Positions 27,477 through 34,881 of a DNA stretch of 64,000 bases are shown here, piece by piece. The stretch comes from a virus. A program made the position numbers and the translations under genes. Each line of letters starts with the position of its first letter. The first letter of the stretch is position 1. The notes below the pieces were generated by a model. That model worked only from the letters and a program-made list of their open reading frames with translations. It was not told the origin of the DNA and searched no databases. The DNA lies in the IMG/VR virus record IMGVR_UViG_3300044821_000131, positions 1-64,000 of that record. One strand, 5' to 3'.

Positions 27477-27859
27477 CCGGTGATCGTATGCCCGCGGCGC
27501 TTGGTGTTGGCTATGGCGTGCCCCAGACACGTTCGCGCCCGGACAAGAAGTTCAAGCCTGCGGGAGTTGTTCCGGATCTTCCGGACGACTGGTCCGACAC
27601 CCCGACAATTTCAGGTCAGATCAATAATCCCGAACTGTGGCGTGTGAAGGATGAAGAGGTCAAAGTTTTCGATCTTACCCAAGCTGAAGACATCAAGCAG
27701 TATAACGAGCTTCTGACCTGCGTTAACCAGGTCAACACGAACAAACTGATTCGTGATCGAAAGACTGAGGCGTTTCCTGCGATTTCGGGCTGGAAAGTTT
27801 TGGTACATGTGGTTACCATCGAGTTTCGAAAAATACTTAAAACCGAGAAACCAAAATGA
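27473..27859 (+). CDS. Hypothetical protein, 128 aa
   Basis: Soluble, Pro/Asp-rich first half (VPDLPDDWSDTPTISG), then a mixed second half. ATGA-coupled on both sides within the virion-like run. No family recognised. Confidence 0.5.
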   Translation: MTGDRMPAALGVGYGVPQTRSRPDKKFKPAGVVPDLPDDWSDTPTISGQINNPELWRVKDEEVKVFDLTQAEDIKQYNELLTCVNQVNTNKLIRDRKTEAFPAISGWKVLVHVVTIEFRKILKTEKPK

Positions 27860-29181
27860 ACAAAATTGCCGGAGTTGATTGGGGTTCCGTTGCCAAGATG
27901 TTGGCTGGCGGAGCGATGCTTGGTACCGGCGCTGGCGCGGCCGTCACATTTCTGAACCATCTGAAAGAATTGCAGTCCAGCGCCAAGCTTCCTAGCGAGG
28001 ACGGCGGCGATTCTAATGTTCTGTATCTGGAGTTGCCGAGTAAGCGTCTTGCCCCGCAGGCGCCGGCGCGCATGCCTTACAAACGTGCTTCCTCGGCCAA
28101 TCCGAATACAAATACTGCTTCTACGTTTGCTTTGTCGTCGTTGGCTGGGTTGGTTGGCTCGGCTTTGGCTTACAACACGGTTCGCGATGTTTACAATCGG
28201 AGACGCAAGCGTGAGGTCGAAAACGACCTGTCGAATGCTCAGCATATCTATCTGAACCAACTGCCGGCTACCAAAGTCGCCAGTCAGTACTCAATGCCTA
28301 CCAAGATGGTTGGCACTGGTTATCTTGCTCTGTTGCTGACGGCGCTGGGTAGTGCCGTGGTTGCGAACAAGATGTTACAGAAACGTTTTCCACCGCTACA
28401 GAATCCTACGTCCGGGCAGCCGCGCAAGATCGTTATCAGGTCAGTGGATCCCGTCACGCATAAGCCGTTAACCGAGGGCCACGCTTTGAATGATGTTAGC
28501 CCTGACGCCGTCGAGGGTGTGGTGAGAACACAAATGGCCAATACCAAGATGGCCGCGCGCAACGATTTGGTGAATGTGGTGCACGCCGTGGCGTCCGGGC
28601 GTGGTGAAGAAATCAAGGAACTTATTAAATACGCCGGTGTCGACGGCATGTTGGACGCGGTTAAGGGATCCTCGACCGAAGCAACCGATCCGGTTCTTCG
28701 TAACATCGCAATTACTTGGATATGCAATGATCCATTGGTTAAGGAGGCTTTGGCTCCGACTATCGCCGCGGAGTTCTTCAAGAATGCTTCGTGGACGTTT
28801 GAGTTGTTGCCGCGCTTGTCTGATCTGGGTTTCAAGGAAGCCAGTTTGATCGGTCTTGTGGAGGCATCGACCAGGGCTGTTCGGGCTAACACGCTGGCCC
28901 CGGTGATGGAGAAGATGGCTCTCACAAAAGCTGCCGAGGAGCCTGGTGTGTCGCCGCTGAAGACATTGTTCTTTGCTGGTGCGCTTAACAGCATCATGGA
29001 TCCGCGCAAGCGAGAAGCGGTGCAGGATCAAACCATGAATACGATGGTGAACGAAGAGAGTCCGGTAAAGACTCGTAAGTATCATCACGGTATCGATCTC
29101 GAGATCGGTGACGACGACGCGCGCCGGTTTGCACAAACGATGCTGCCTGCCGTAGATAAGACCTTGGCTCGAAATTCGTAA
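27856..29181 (+). CDS. Putative virion/membrane protein, 441 aa
   Basis: Two or three hydrophobic segments: KMLAGGAMLGTGAGAAVTFL (about 14-33), SSLAGLVGSALAY (about 93-105) and GYLALLLTALGSAVV (about 154-168). The remaining 270 residues are soluble and helical, Ala-rich. End of the operon running from the portal-like gene. It could be an internal head or ejection protein; no family recognised and no enzyme motif. Confidence 0.5.
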   Translation: MNKIAGVDWGSVAKMLAGGAMLGTGAGAAVTFLNHLKELQSSAKLPSEDGGDSNVLYLELPSKRLAPQAPARMPYKRASSANPNTNTASTFALSSLAGLVGSALAYNTVRDVYNRRRKREVENDLSNAQHIYLNQLPATKVASQYSMPTKMVGTGYLALLLTALGSAVVANKMLQKRFPPLQNPTSGQPRKIVIRSVDPVTHKPLTEGHALNDVSPDAVEGVVRTQMANTKMAARNDLVNVVHAVASGRGEEIKELIKYAGVDGMLDAVKGSSTEATDPVLRNIAITWICNDPLVKEALAPTIAAEFFKNASWTFELLPRLSDLGFKEASLIGLVEASTRAVRANTLAPVMEKMALTKAAEEPGVSPLKTLFFAGALNSIMDPRKREAVQDQTMNTMVNEESPVKTRKYHHGIDLEIGDDDARRFAQTMLPAVDKTLARNS

Positions 29182-29192
29182 GCTCGTCGTAT

Positions 29193-29221
29193 TTGACAGC
29201 CATTCCCTTTCGTCGTACAAC
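29193..29221 (+). promoter_or_regulatory. Promoter TTGACA-17-TACAAC, start codon at expected +1
   Basis: Consensus TTGACA at 29193-29198, 17-base spacer, TACAAC at 29216-29221. The ATG at 29228 coincides with the expected transcription start, suggesting a leaderless mRNA; no ribosome-binding site is visible. Confidence 0.55.
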
Positions 29222-29227
29222 TGTCTT

Positions 29228-29779
29228 ATGGGCAAGAAACGCATTCCTTTGGGAGTCCTTGGACTTCCGGCTATTCTGCAGCTTCAATCCGAAGGTTTCA
29301 ATGTGTCCAAAGAATTGACGGACCGTGGCCGTTCCGATCTCATTTGTACGGTAGCACCACCGGTATCCAAGGCGCCACTCATCGATCGCATTAACAAGTA
29401 CGGTGTGTCGGCGGCAGAAGATCGCACACATGACGGTATTACTTTCGATTCCAAGCTGGAGAAAAATGCCTATATCCTGTTAAAGGATTATGGTGTGGAT
29501 TTCACATACCATCCGGTGTACGAGTTGCAGGAGGCATTCAAAGATGGAACCGGCCGGTCACACCGGGCTATTCGGTACGAAGGTGATTTCCTGCTCAATC
29601 ATCCGGCTGGTGCTGTTTTGATAGATATGAAGGGCGTGCTGACTCCCAGTTTTAAGATGAAAGAAAAAATGTTGATCCACAAGTATGGGTTGACTCTGTA
29701 CTGTCCGAAATCTCTTAACAAATTGATGCTTCTCTTGGCGGAGCACAATCTTATCGGACCTAAGAAATTGTTGAAGTAA
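29228..29779 (+). CDS. DUF1064-like restriction-fold nuclease, 183 aa
   Basis: Matches the DUF1064 pattern: FDSKLEKNAY (Glu), then YEGDFLLNHPAG (Asp) and VLIDMKGVLTPSFKMKEKML (D-x-K). These are the PD-(D/E)xK metal-binding residues, expected to cut DNA, in phages possibly Holliday junctions or branched DNA. It has its own promoter and appears not coupled to neighbours. Substrate not determinable here. Confidence 0.65.
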   Translation: MGKKRIPLGVLGLPAILQLQSEGFNVSKELTDRGRSDLICTVAPPVSKAPLIDRINKYGVSAAEDRTHDGITFDSKLEKNAYILLKDYGVDFTYHPVYELQEAFKDGTGRSHRAIRYEGDFLLNHPAGAVLIDMKGVLTPSFKMKEKMLIHKYGLTLYCPKSLNKLMLLLAEHNLIGPKKLLK

Positions 29780-29792
29780 ACAAAATTTTTAA

Positions 29793-29903
29793 ATGACAAT
29801 AGCCACCGGCGCACAATTGAGAAAAGTTCTGGATTACTTGCGACAACACCCGGAAGAAGCTGCAGCCGCATTTGGCTTTTGTGATGTCTATAAAGAAACA
29901 TAA
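29793..29903 (+). CDS. Small hypothetical protein, 36 aa
   Basis: Starts MTIATGAQLRKVLDYLRQHP and ends with a Cys-containing tail (GFCDVYKET). Amphipathic helix predicted. It fills the gap between neighbours exactly, but at 36 codons chance cannot be excluded. Confidence 0.4.
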   Translation: MTIATGAQLRKVLDYLRQHPEEAAAAFGFCDVYKET

Positions 29904-29912
29904 ATTATACCC

Positions 29913-30146
29913 ATGATCGTACGCGCTCTAATTTTACTCAGCTTGTGGATTGCCGGTATCCTGATACAACTTCGGTTTTGTAATAACTGGTGGGATAATA
30001 ACCGCTCAAAAGGCTGCGGCTGTCATAGTCCCATGGACGAAGCTTCTTTGTTGAAAGGCGTTTTGCTGGCAGTGTCGGCATTCGTGTGGCTGCTATTACC
30101 ATTCGTGGCGGCCATTGTTTATTGGTTCTCAGGGTTTCAAAAATGA
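29913..30146 (+). CDS. Small membrane protein with two helices, 77 aa
   Basis: Two hydrophobic segments, ALILLSLWIAGILIQL and LLAVSAFVWLLLPFVAAIVY, separated by a Cys-containing loop (NRSKGCGCHSP). Size and topology would fit a holin or spanin-like lysis factor, but no lysin is adjacent, so this is only a possibility. Confidence 0.55.
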   Translation: MIVRALILLSLWIAGILIQLRFCNNWWDNNRSKGCGCHSPMDEASLLKGVLLAVSAFVWLLLPFVAAIVYWFSGFQK

Positions 30147-30361
30147 AAATGTCGTGGTCGAAACAATCTACGGAAATTAAACATATGACAATCAAAAAGC
30201 GAAAATCAAAATCGCGACCTGCACCACCTCCTTTGAAAACTTATATTGTGATCAACGATGCTGACGGTAACGACTCGTTCGAGGTAGAGGCAGAGTCTGA
30301 CTATCACGCGCACATTATAGCTTTGCAAGAACTCGGTTGGTGGGTATCGACACCAGCATGA
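30143..30361 (+). CDS. Hypothetical protein, 72 aa
   Basis: ATGA-coupled to the membrane protein. Basic N-terminus (KKRKSKSRPAPPPLK), then a small folded segment (NDADGNDSFEVEAESDYHAH). An internal ATG at 30185 is an alternative start. No family recognised. Confidence 0.45.
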   Translation: MKMSWSKQSTEIKHMTIKKRKSKSRPAPPPLKTYIVINDADGNDSFEVEAESDYHAHIIALQELGWWVSTPA

Positions 30362-30708
30362 GAAATATCATACGCGACAACTACAAATTCGTTGGCCAGG
30401 CATTTTCGGGTCATCTATTCGCGTGGGCGGCATTTATAGCCACTGTTGGTATAGTCCTTATACTCATTGTTCTACCAAGTGCCGACATGACGGTTACATC
30501 TGCGACGGTTACGACGTCTCGGCATCGACCGTCTGTTCAACGATCGCCTCAAGTAGTACTTACATACAAGGAACTGACCAATTTTATCGCGCAGTTGCCC
30601 GCAACCAATTGTTCGGTCCAAGACGTTTTGATATGGACCAACAAGGCCGGAGACAAGACGATCGGAATAACCAAGGACGGCATGGTGTTCCTACGTGTGA
30701 AGTTCTAG
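30358..30708 (+). CDS. Single-pass membrane protein, 116 aa
   Basis: N-terminal helix LFAWAAFIATVGIVLILIVL anchors a soluble C-terminal domain of about 75 residues, probably outside the cytoplasm. ATGA overlap with the previous gene. No family recognised. Confidence 0.55.
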   Translation: MRNIIRDNYKFVGQAFSGHLFAWAAFIATVGIVLILIVLPSADMTVTSATVTTSRHRPSVQRSPQVVLTYKELTNFIAQLPATNCSVQDVLIWTNKAGDKTIGITKDGMVFLRVKF

Positions 30709-30711
30709 TTT

Positions 30712-31161
30712 GTGATCACGAACACACCCGAGTGTAGACAGTTGATTGATGCATTGGCGCAACTGGTCATGCAGACATGTTCTCCGTATGTTGCAGAGTG
30801 CCGGGTTATAACCGATCCCGAGATGATGCGTATACGGCATATTGTCTTTAGTTGGCTCCGATCTCGGTTTCCACAGACTCCCGTCGACGAGTTTCGACAG
30901 TGGATCACATTAGAAAACAATCCCCGGGCGCCGGGAAAGCTTGAGGCGCGTCTCAATCATCAAAAAATGGTTGAAGACTTGGATAGTGTTCCGGATTGGG
31001 TGTACGCATTGTACTGGGCTTTTAATCCGAATTTTAAACCGACCTTCGAACCGTCGGTAAGAGTTAAACCAGAAACGTGGCCAGCTGCGGTAGAACCCAG
31101 TTCCGGGCATCACGGTAAACAAGAATCCTTTAATTATGACGATCGAACAAATACAGACTAA
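30712..31161 (+). CDS. Hypothetical protein, 149 aa (GTG start)
   Basis: Begins at GTG three bases after the previous stop. Soluble and aromatic-rich in the middle (DWVYALYWAFNPNFKP). It overlaps the HD-domain gene by 26 bases. No family recognised. Confidence 0.5.
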   Translation: MITNTPECRQLIDALAQLVMQTCSPYVAECRVITDPEMMRIRHIVFSWLRSRFPQTPVDEFRQWITLENNPRAPGKLEARLNHQKMVEDLDSVPDWVYALYWAFNPNFKPTFEPSVRVKPETWPAAVEPSSGHHGKQESFNYDDRTNTD

Positions 31162-31885
31162 TTTTAATAAATTGGAACACAGCATCAGTTTCCACATTCA
31201 AAATTTAGAACTTCGCACAACTCTAATCGACTTCGTGCAGACCAATCAATCGCGGTTGAAGTCATCCCCAGCCTCGACCATGACCAGCCGTCATCACGCT
31301 GAGTCTGGTGGTCTGCTCCAACACATCAATGAGGTTATCGGCCTGTCTTGTGATCTCATTCAATACATGGCGTCCTTCGTTCACCGCGCTGATGTTCTGC
31401 AAGGTCTCGAAGACGTGGTGGTCGCTTCGATACTGCACGATATTCACAAGATAGGAGATCCGTTCGGACGTACCTATTATGAGCCGAACATGGTGAAAGC
31501 CAGTAAGCGTAAGGACGAGACCCAGATGGTGCAGTCCACGGCCAAGCCTTATGCCGTCACTGAAAACACATACAAATGCAGTCATGCACAATTGGTCTCA
31601 CCGATCCTCATCGCCACTGCCGCGCTTGTGGACCGCAATTTGGAGCAGCTACCTGAAGGCGATCTATCGTTGCTGTTTGTGCAGGCCACCTCTCCTAAAT
31701 TGTGGTCTTTGTTGAACGACACGGTAAAGTTCACGATTCGTCATCACGACGGCGCCTACGGCACATCCAAGTACGAGCTGGCCGGCAAGGAGACCGCAGT
31801 GATGCTGGCAGTACATACGGCCGATATGATCTCGTCCCGGAGCAGTCGGTTGTTTGTGACGCCGGCAGAGGTTGCAGAAGACTAA
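31136..31885 (+). CDS. HD-domain phosphohydrolase, 249 aa
   Basis: HD motif in ASILHDIHKIGD (H101-D102), an upstream His in RHHAESGGLLQH, a further metal-ligand set in IRHHDG (H203-D205) and final Asp in HTADM. This is the metal-dependent HD hydrolase layout; family members hydrolyse nucleotides, cyclic dinucleotides or remove phosphates. In a phage, plausible substrates are nucleotide pools or host alarmones, but sequence does not choose between them. Confidence 0.7.
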   Translation: MTIEQIQTNFNKLEHSISFHIQNLELRTTLIDFVQTNQSRLKSSPASTMTSRHHAESGGLLQHINEVIGLSCDLIQYMASFVHRADVLQGLEDVVVASILHDIHKIGDPFGRTYYEPNMVKASKRKDETQMVQSTAKPYAVTENTYKCSHAQLVSPILIATAALVDRNLEQLPEGDLSLLFVQATSPKLWSLLNDTVKFTIRHHDGAYGTSKYELAGKETAVMLAVHTADMISSRSSRLFVTPAEVAED

Positions 31886-31903
31886 GATCTGCTGCAGAAC
31901 TCT

Positions 31904-32110
31904 ATGAAGTATTTTGTAAATGGACATTGCTTGAATCCAAAGGCAAACGATGACCTTGTTGTGCCACCGCTCTGTGCGTGCTGCCATAAACCACAGCATA
32001 AATGGAACACCATGCGCGTTCTCGGATGCGGTGGAGATTACGAGGACTGGCCGTGTAGACTGTGCCAGCCAGAAGAATATGAAAAAACTTTACGAGACGC
32101 CTATCTCTAG
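31904..32110 (+). CDS. Small Cys-rich protein, 68 aa
   Basis: Contains CACCHKPQH and CRLCQPEEY: paired cysteines and His suggest one zinc site. It is the last gene before the first attC-like island and has phage-like codon use. Function unknown. Confidence 0.5.
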   Translation: MKYFVNGHCLNPKANDDLVVPPLCACCHKPQHKWNTMRVLGCGGDYEDWPCRLCQPEEYEKTLRDAYL

Positions 32111-32240
32111 TCGGCACGATATAAAAGCTGAGCCGCAGCCAACTAATGATAGTCATGAACCAAATGACTCCTGCGGATAAACAGAACGCGCCAATAGAGC
32201 GATTTGATGCTCCACCGGGCTCGGCGGAGCGTGCTGGCCA
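32111..32240 (+). repeat. Possible degenerate attC-like remnant (left edge of island A)
   Basis: The stretch CCAATA...CGATTTGATGCTCCA...CCGGG...TCGG at about 32190-32226 resembles the right arm of the site at 42442-42552 (CCAATACCGATTGTTCTCCA...CCGGGTTCGG). No convincing left arm is present, so this is a weak call. Confidence 0.3.
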
Positions 32241-32454
32241 GAATATGGAACGCGTTTTTAGGTGGTCTAAGGTCTGTGACTGTAAATCCACCGCGTCAAC
32301 GTGTGAAATTCGATGCAAGGGCGAATACGTCAACGCCACATGGACGATGACTGCGACATTTTACCCAATGCTTTCTTGCGATGAATGCGGCGCGACATGG
32401 AAACTCGACGCAGTTAACGTGGGAGTTGACCTACAGTCCCGCCGAAAGAAATAA
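32155..32454 (+). CDS. Island A ORF 1: zinc-ribbon-like protein, 99 aa
   Basis: Starts MNQMTPADKQNAP; has CDCKSTASTC and SCDECGATW cysteine groups suggesting a zinc ribbon. An in-frame ATG at 32146 is an alternative. First gene of a 1.7-kb island with codon use richer in AAA/AAC/GAC than neighbours. No family recognised. Confidence 0.5.
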   Translation: MNQMTPADKQNAPIERFDAPPGSAERAGQNMERVFRWSKVCDCKSTASTCEIRCKGEYVNATWTMTATFYPMLSCDECGATWKLDAVNVGVDLQSRRKK

Positions 32455-32487
32455 AAATATGGTATTAACTCAATAGACCAACGACCA

Positions 32488-32751
32488 ATGACACCAAACC
32501 AAGCCAGAGATGGACTGCTCGAAGCCATGCCGCTGACAACGGAAGCGGTAACGACGATAAAGAAATGGGGACGGGAATGCTCTGATGAGCGCAAGGCTGA
32601 CCCTGAAACCTACAATAAATGCCCGCGCTGCTATGGTCTCCACAGCATCCGTGGAAACTTCGACAACCTGTGTGATGGGTGCGTGAAAACAATCCTCGAA
32701 CACTTCCCAAACCATGAAAGCGTGCCGCACATCAAAGCAGCACTCGCTTAG
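32488..32751 (+). CDS. Island A ORF 2: hypothetical protein, 87 aa
   Basis: Contains NKCPRCYGLH and LCDGCVKTILEHF, a possible zinc ribbon. The stop codon lies in a 27-base sequence repeated at the end of the next ORF, where it is read in another frame. This indicates the repeat is a DNA-level boundary element rather than shared protein sequence. Confidence 0.5.
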   Translation: MTPNQARDGLLEAMPLTTEAVTTIKKWGRECSDERKADPETYNKCPRCYGLHSIRGNFDNLCDGCVKTILEHFPNHESVPHIKAALA

Positions 32752-32766
32752 ATGTTTAACGTCCGC
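32740..32766 (+). repeat. 27-bp boundary repeat, copy 1
   Basis: Identical to 32990-33016 (core GCTTAGATGTTTAACGTCC). It supplies the stop codon of ORF 2 and is followed by CCGC...GCGG, then the next ATG 20 bases on. Confidence 0.8.
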
Positions 32767-32785
32767 ATGAGTCGCGGTAAATCGT

Positions 32786-33007
32786 ATGGACATCACAAAA
32801 TTAAGCATTAAAGAATGTGCGGAACTTCAATCGCACGAAGGCAATTCCGAACTGGACAGGCGCGTAATGGAAGAACAGGACCGCATCGTTCGACTTTCCA
32901 TTGAGCAACTCACGGCGCTCTTGCTTGCCAGAAGTATTCGGCCAGATAAAACCGACATCAGGCTGAGAGCGGTAAGAGATGAACTCCTCACTCGCTTAGA
33001 TGTTTAA
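32786..33007 (+). CDS. Island A ORF 3: hypothetical protein, 73 aa
   Basis: Charged helical protein (MDITKLSIKECAELQSHEGN), no cysteine cluster. It ends within the second copy of the 27-base repeat, read in a different frame from ORF 2. No family recognised. Confidence 0.5.
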   Translation: MDITKLSIKECAELQSHEGNSELDRRVMEEQDRIVRLSIEQLTALLLARSIRPDKTDIRLRAVRDELLTRLDV

Positions 33008-33016
33008 CGTCCGCAG
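32990..33016 (+). repeat. 27-bp boundary repeat, copy 2
   Basis: Same 27 bases as 32740-32766. Followed by a small CCGCA...TGCGG hairpin and the ATG of the next ORF at 33038. Confidence 0.8.
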
Positions 33017-33037
33017 AATCCATGCGGCGATTTCAAA

Positions 33038-33295
33038 ATGACATCCAAAATTGCAACTGAACCGTTCAAGCACGGGAACAACCCGCATTGGCTTCATGCG
33101 GTGGTTCGGCGACTGGTTGCATGTCTGCACGTTCACCGCTGGGAAGAAACGCTTTGGAACGCATGGGGCATAGACGTGGAGCAACGCTGCCGCTGCGGTC
33201 AATACCGGCATCACCTGTTTGAGCATCGTCGCGGTTTCTGTCAAGAACCAAACTGGCAACTTGGAAAACATCCCAACCGATACATGGCAAAATGA
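33038..33295 (+). CDS. Island A ORF 4: hypothetical protein, 85 aa
   Basis: Contains LHVHRWEETLWNAWG and QRCRCGQYRHH, a pattern like short prophage proteins with HxW...CxC. ATGA-coupled to the next ORF. Function unknown. Confidence 0.5.
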   Translation: MTSKIATEPFKHGNNPHWLHAVVRRLVACLHVHRWEETLWNAWGIDVEQRCRCGQYRHHLFEHRRGFCQEPNWQLGKHPNRYMAK

Positions 33296-33591
33296 ACACT
33301 GATAATAGTCGAAAATATGAAAACGAAAATAAGATATTCGGATATGAATGGTCGGACATCCAGCGAGCGCAGCAAGGCGGAAGGCTGGCGCAGCCAGTCC
33401 GAACCGGCAACCTAAACGCATCGGTGCAATGCTTCCGATGTCACAAATACTTTCGGCTGCCGCAAACGATGGAAACCGACCCGTGGCCGGTGCAATGCCT
33501 TCACTGCGGCTATATGCACACGTCGCATGACGGAGAATCGGCTATGTGGCCGAAATGGGGCGATGATAACAAATGGCATACAGTGGCCTAA
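33292..33591 (+). CDS. Island A ORF 5: zinc-ribbon protein, 99 aa
   Basis: Two CxxC pairs, QCFRCHKYF and QCLHCGYMH, form a likely zinc ribbon. Its TAA stop is formed by the GCCTAAC left end of the attC-like site at 33586, the usual geometry of integron gene cassettes whose ORF runs up to the recombination site. Confidence 0.55.
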   Translation: MNTDNSRKYENENKIFGYEWSDIQRAQQGGRLAQPVRTGNLNASVQCFRCHKYFRLPQTMETDPWPVQCLHCGYMHTSHDGESAMWPKWGDDNKWHTVA

Positions 33592-33694
33592 CGCCGTGCG
33601 TGAGCCATCCCGGATTCACGACACACAACAATCAAAAACCTGAACGAATAAAGTGCAGCGGCCAACCGGGATTGGCTCGACGCACTTGTTAGGC
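33586..33694 (+). repeat. attC-like site A1 (109 bp)
   Basis: Left arm starts GCCTAAC and right arm ends GTTAGGC, perfectly complementary. Inner arms GAGCCATCCCGG and CCGGGATTGGCTC pair except for one extra base in the right arm. Folded stem of 28-29 positions around a central spacer of about 50 bases: the layout of a 59-base element. The bulge is on the right arm, so canonical orientation would be the minus strand. Confidence 0.7.
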
Positions 33695-33704
33695 AGCACG
33701 GTTT

Positions 33705-33827
33705 ATGAAAACAAAACCAATGATAACGGAAACAGTGACACTCTCTTTTGAGGTGAAGCTCAACTACCAAAACGATGAAGGCCGGGCATGGCTCGTAAAA
33801 TCGCTGAAGCGTGATGCTCGGAGATAA
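33705..33827 (+). CDS. Island A ORF 6: short protein, 40 aa
   Basis: Starts MKTKPMITETVTLSFEVKL eleven bases after the attC-like site and ends SLKRDARR. Length is small, but the placement right after a cassette boundary matches the other island ORFs. Confidence 0.4.
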   Translation: MKTKPMITETVTLSFEVKLNYQNDEGRAWLVKSLKRDARR

Positions 33828-33878
33828 GGAAATAGGCCGCACAGCCTTTGCTCTGAACCGTCTAAAGGAAATTTTGCC

Positions 33879-33912
33879 GAACAGTTGATTCTACCAACTT
33901 GGTTGGTTTATT
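33879..33912 (+). repeat. Shared island-end sequence, copy A
   Basis: GAACAGTTGATT...ACCAACTTGGTTGGT...TTTA, matching 43357-43390 at the end of island B. It includes a short palindrome ACCAAC/GTTGGT. It may be the original insertion target or a phage operator left at the island edge. Confidence 0.6.
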
Positions 33913-33997
33913 TGCCAGCGCAAATTTAAAAAACTTGCACACCACAACTCGATTCTGATATAAATGACAGCATAGATGTCATAGCAGATGTCCTAAG

Positions 33998-34009
33998 TTC
34001 CACGTGGAA
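33998..34009. promoter_or_regulatory. parS-like palindrome TTCCACGTGGAA
   Basis: Perfect 12-bp palindrome; with flanking bases it reads GTTCCACGTGGAAT, close to the bacterial parS consensus TGTTNCACGTGNAACA bound by ParB. Single copy in this window and no parA or parB gene seen here. Confidence 0.4.
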
Positions 34010-34014
34010 TTCTC

Positions 34015-34042
34015 TTGGCTGGTCCAGATTGTGACATAATCT
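34015..34042 (+). promoter_or_regulatory. Possible promoter TTGGCT-16-TAATCT
   Basis: Weak -35, -10 hexamer identical to those at 21305 and 25652, lying among the TGACA half-sites upstream of the 34143 gene. Confidence 0.35.
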
Positions 34043-34142
34043 ATGACACCTTTAGCGTTAACTGTCTCGAAGTATGACACTGTTTTGATCGAATTTGATG
34101 CCGGTGTCATTTCCTGAATTTCGGTAACTAGTTGTCTATTAA

Positions 34143-34577
34143 ATGTTTCTTATGGAACAATCTAAGGTCTGTACTGAAAATGCTGCTCGAAATGTCATTA
34201 TTTCTTGCAAATGCGGCGCCGAAGCTCGGGTCGGTCAGCGCACGTGCCTAGAGTGTCATGCCCGACAAGAGCGAAACTATAGACGAGATCGACACTTGTC
34301 TTTGGAGATATGGTCCGTGTACCTGCAGAGTACTGCGTTACACGCCGACCCCGATACCCGGCAGCACTTTGAGGACAGGATCGACACACATCTGGTCGAG
34401 GTCTTGACATCTGGTACTGACCCGTCCTACATTGCCCTGCCGGTAGGTTTTCTTCCGGATGACGTCGTGATCGTGGCCGATCAGTCAGGTCATATCAAAC
34501 AGGTAAAACTGGATCAAATTATCAATTATGGTACGAAACGGAGAACTACAAAAAAATTATCACATCCTGACCGCTAA
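34143..34577 (+). CDS. Zinc-ribbon protein, 144 aa
   Basis: N-terminal Cys set ISCKCGAEARVGQRTCLECHARQ (a CxC...CxxC zinc site), then a charged region. The second half includes DDVVIVADQSGHIKQVKL. An ATG at 34152 is an alternative start. Possibly a DNA-binding protein, given the operator-like region upstream; unproven. Confidence 0.5.
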   Translation: MFLMEQSKVCTENAARNVIISCKCGAEARVGQRTCLECHARQERNYRRDRHLSLEIWSVYLQSTALHADPDTRQHFEDRIDTHLVEVLTSGTDPSYIALPVGFLPDDVVIVADQSGHIKQVKLDQIINYGTKRRTTKKLSHPDR

Positions 34578-34881
34578 GGAAGCCTGCTCTCTCGACCCGG
34601 CTCGCTACCGGGTGCCACCACCTGATGCACTGCGTATGTTGCGCCCAGGGCACGTCGTCAAGCTGTTGGTCGATACTGCAAACAATAAAGGCGAAGAGGT
34701 GTGGGTGGCTGTCACCTACCGCCGCAACGCCAACTTCATCGGTATGGTCCATGGCGAGTTGGGCCGGACTCAGCATCACGGGCTGTATAAAGGTTGCGCC
34801 GTGAAGTTTCGAGATCGGAACGTTTTGGACGTTCTGTTTCAGTTGCCGAAAGATACCCCTAAGAGTGTGAGGATCATTTGA
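34528..34881 (+). CDS. Hypothetical protein, 117 aa (DUF2314-like features)
   Basis: Central pattern VWVAVTYRRNANFIGMVHGEL then GCAVKFRDRNVLDV resembles the DUF2314 (YegJ-like) fold, whose function is unknown. It overlaps the previous gene by 50 bases and the next by one base. Assignment is tentative. Confidence 0.5.
   Translation: MVRNGELQKNYHILTAKEACSLDPARYRVPPPDALRMLRPGHVVKLLVDTANNKGEEVWVAVTYRRNANFIGMVHGELGRTQHHGLYKGCAVKFRDRNVLDVLFQLPKDTPKSVRII

Larger units (their letters stand above)
33828..34142. other. 315-bp gap: shared island end, parS-like palindrome, TGACA half-sites
   Basis: No ORF of note. From left: sequence at 33879-33912 that recurs after island B (43357-43390); the palindrome TTCCACGTGGAA; at least six TGACA/TGTCA half-sites between 33964 and 34110; and a possible promoter. 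This reads as a control or binding region rather than coding DNA. Confidence 0.6.

Noticed and set aside
29913-30146. Confident holin call for the two-helix protein
   Set aside because: Topology fits, but the only lysin-like gene is 30 kb away and many phage membrane proteins look alike.
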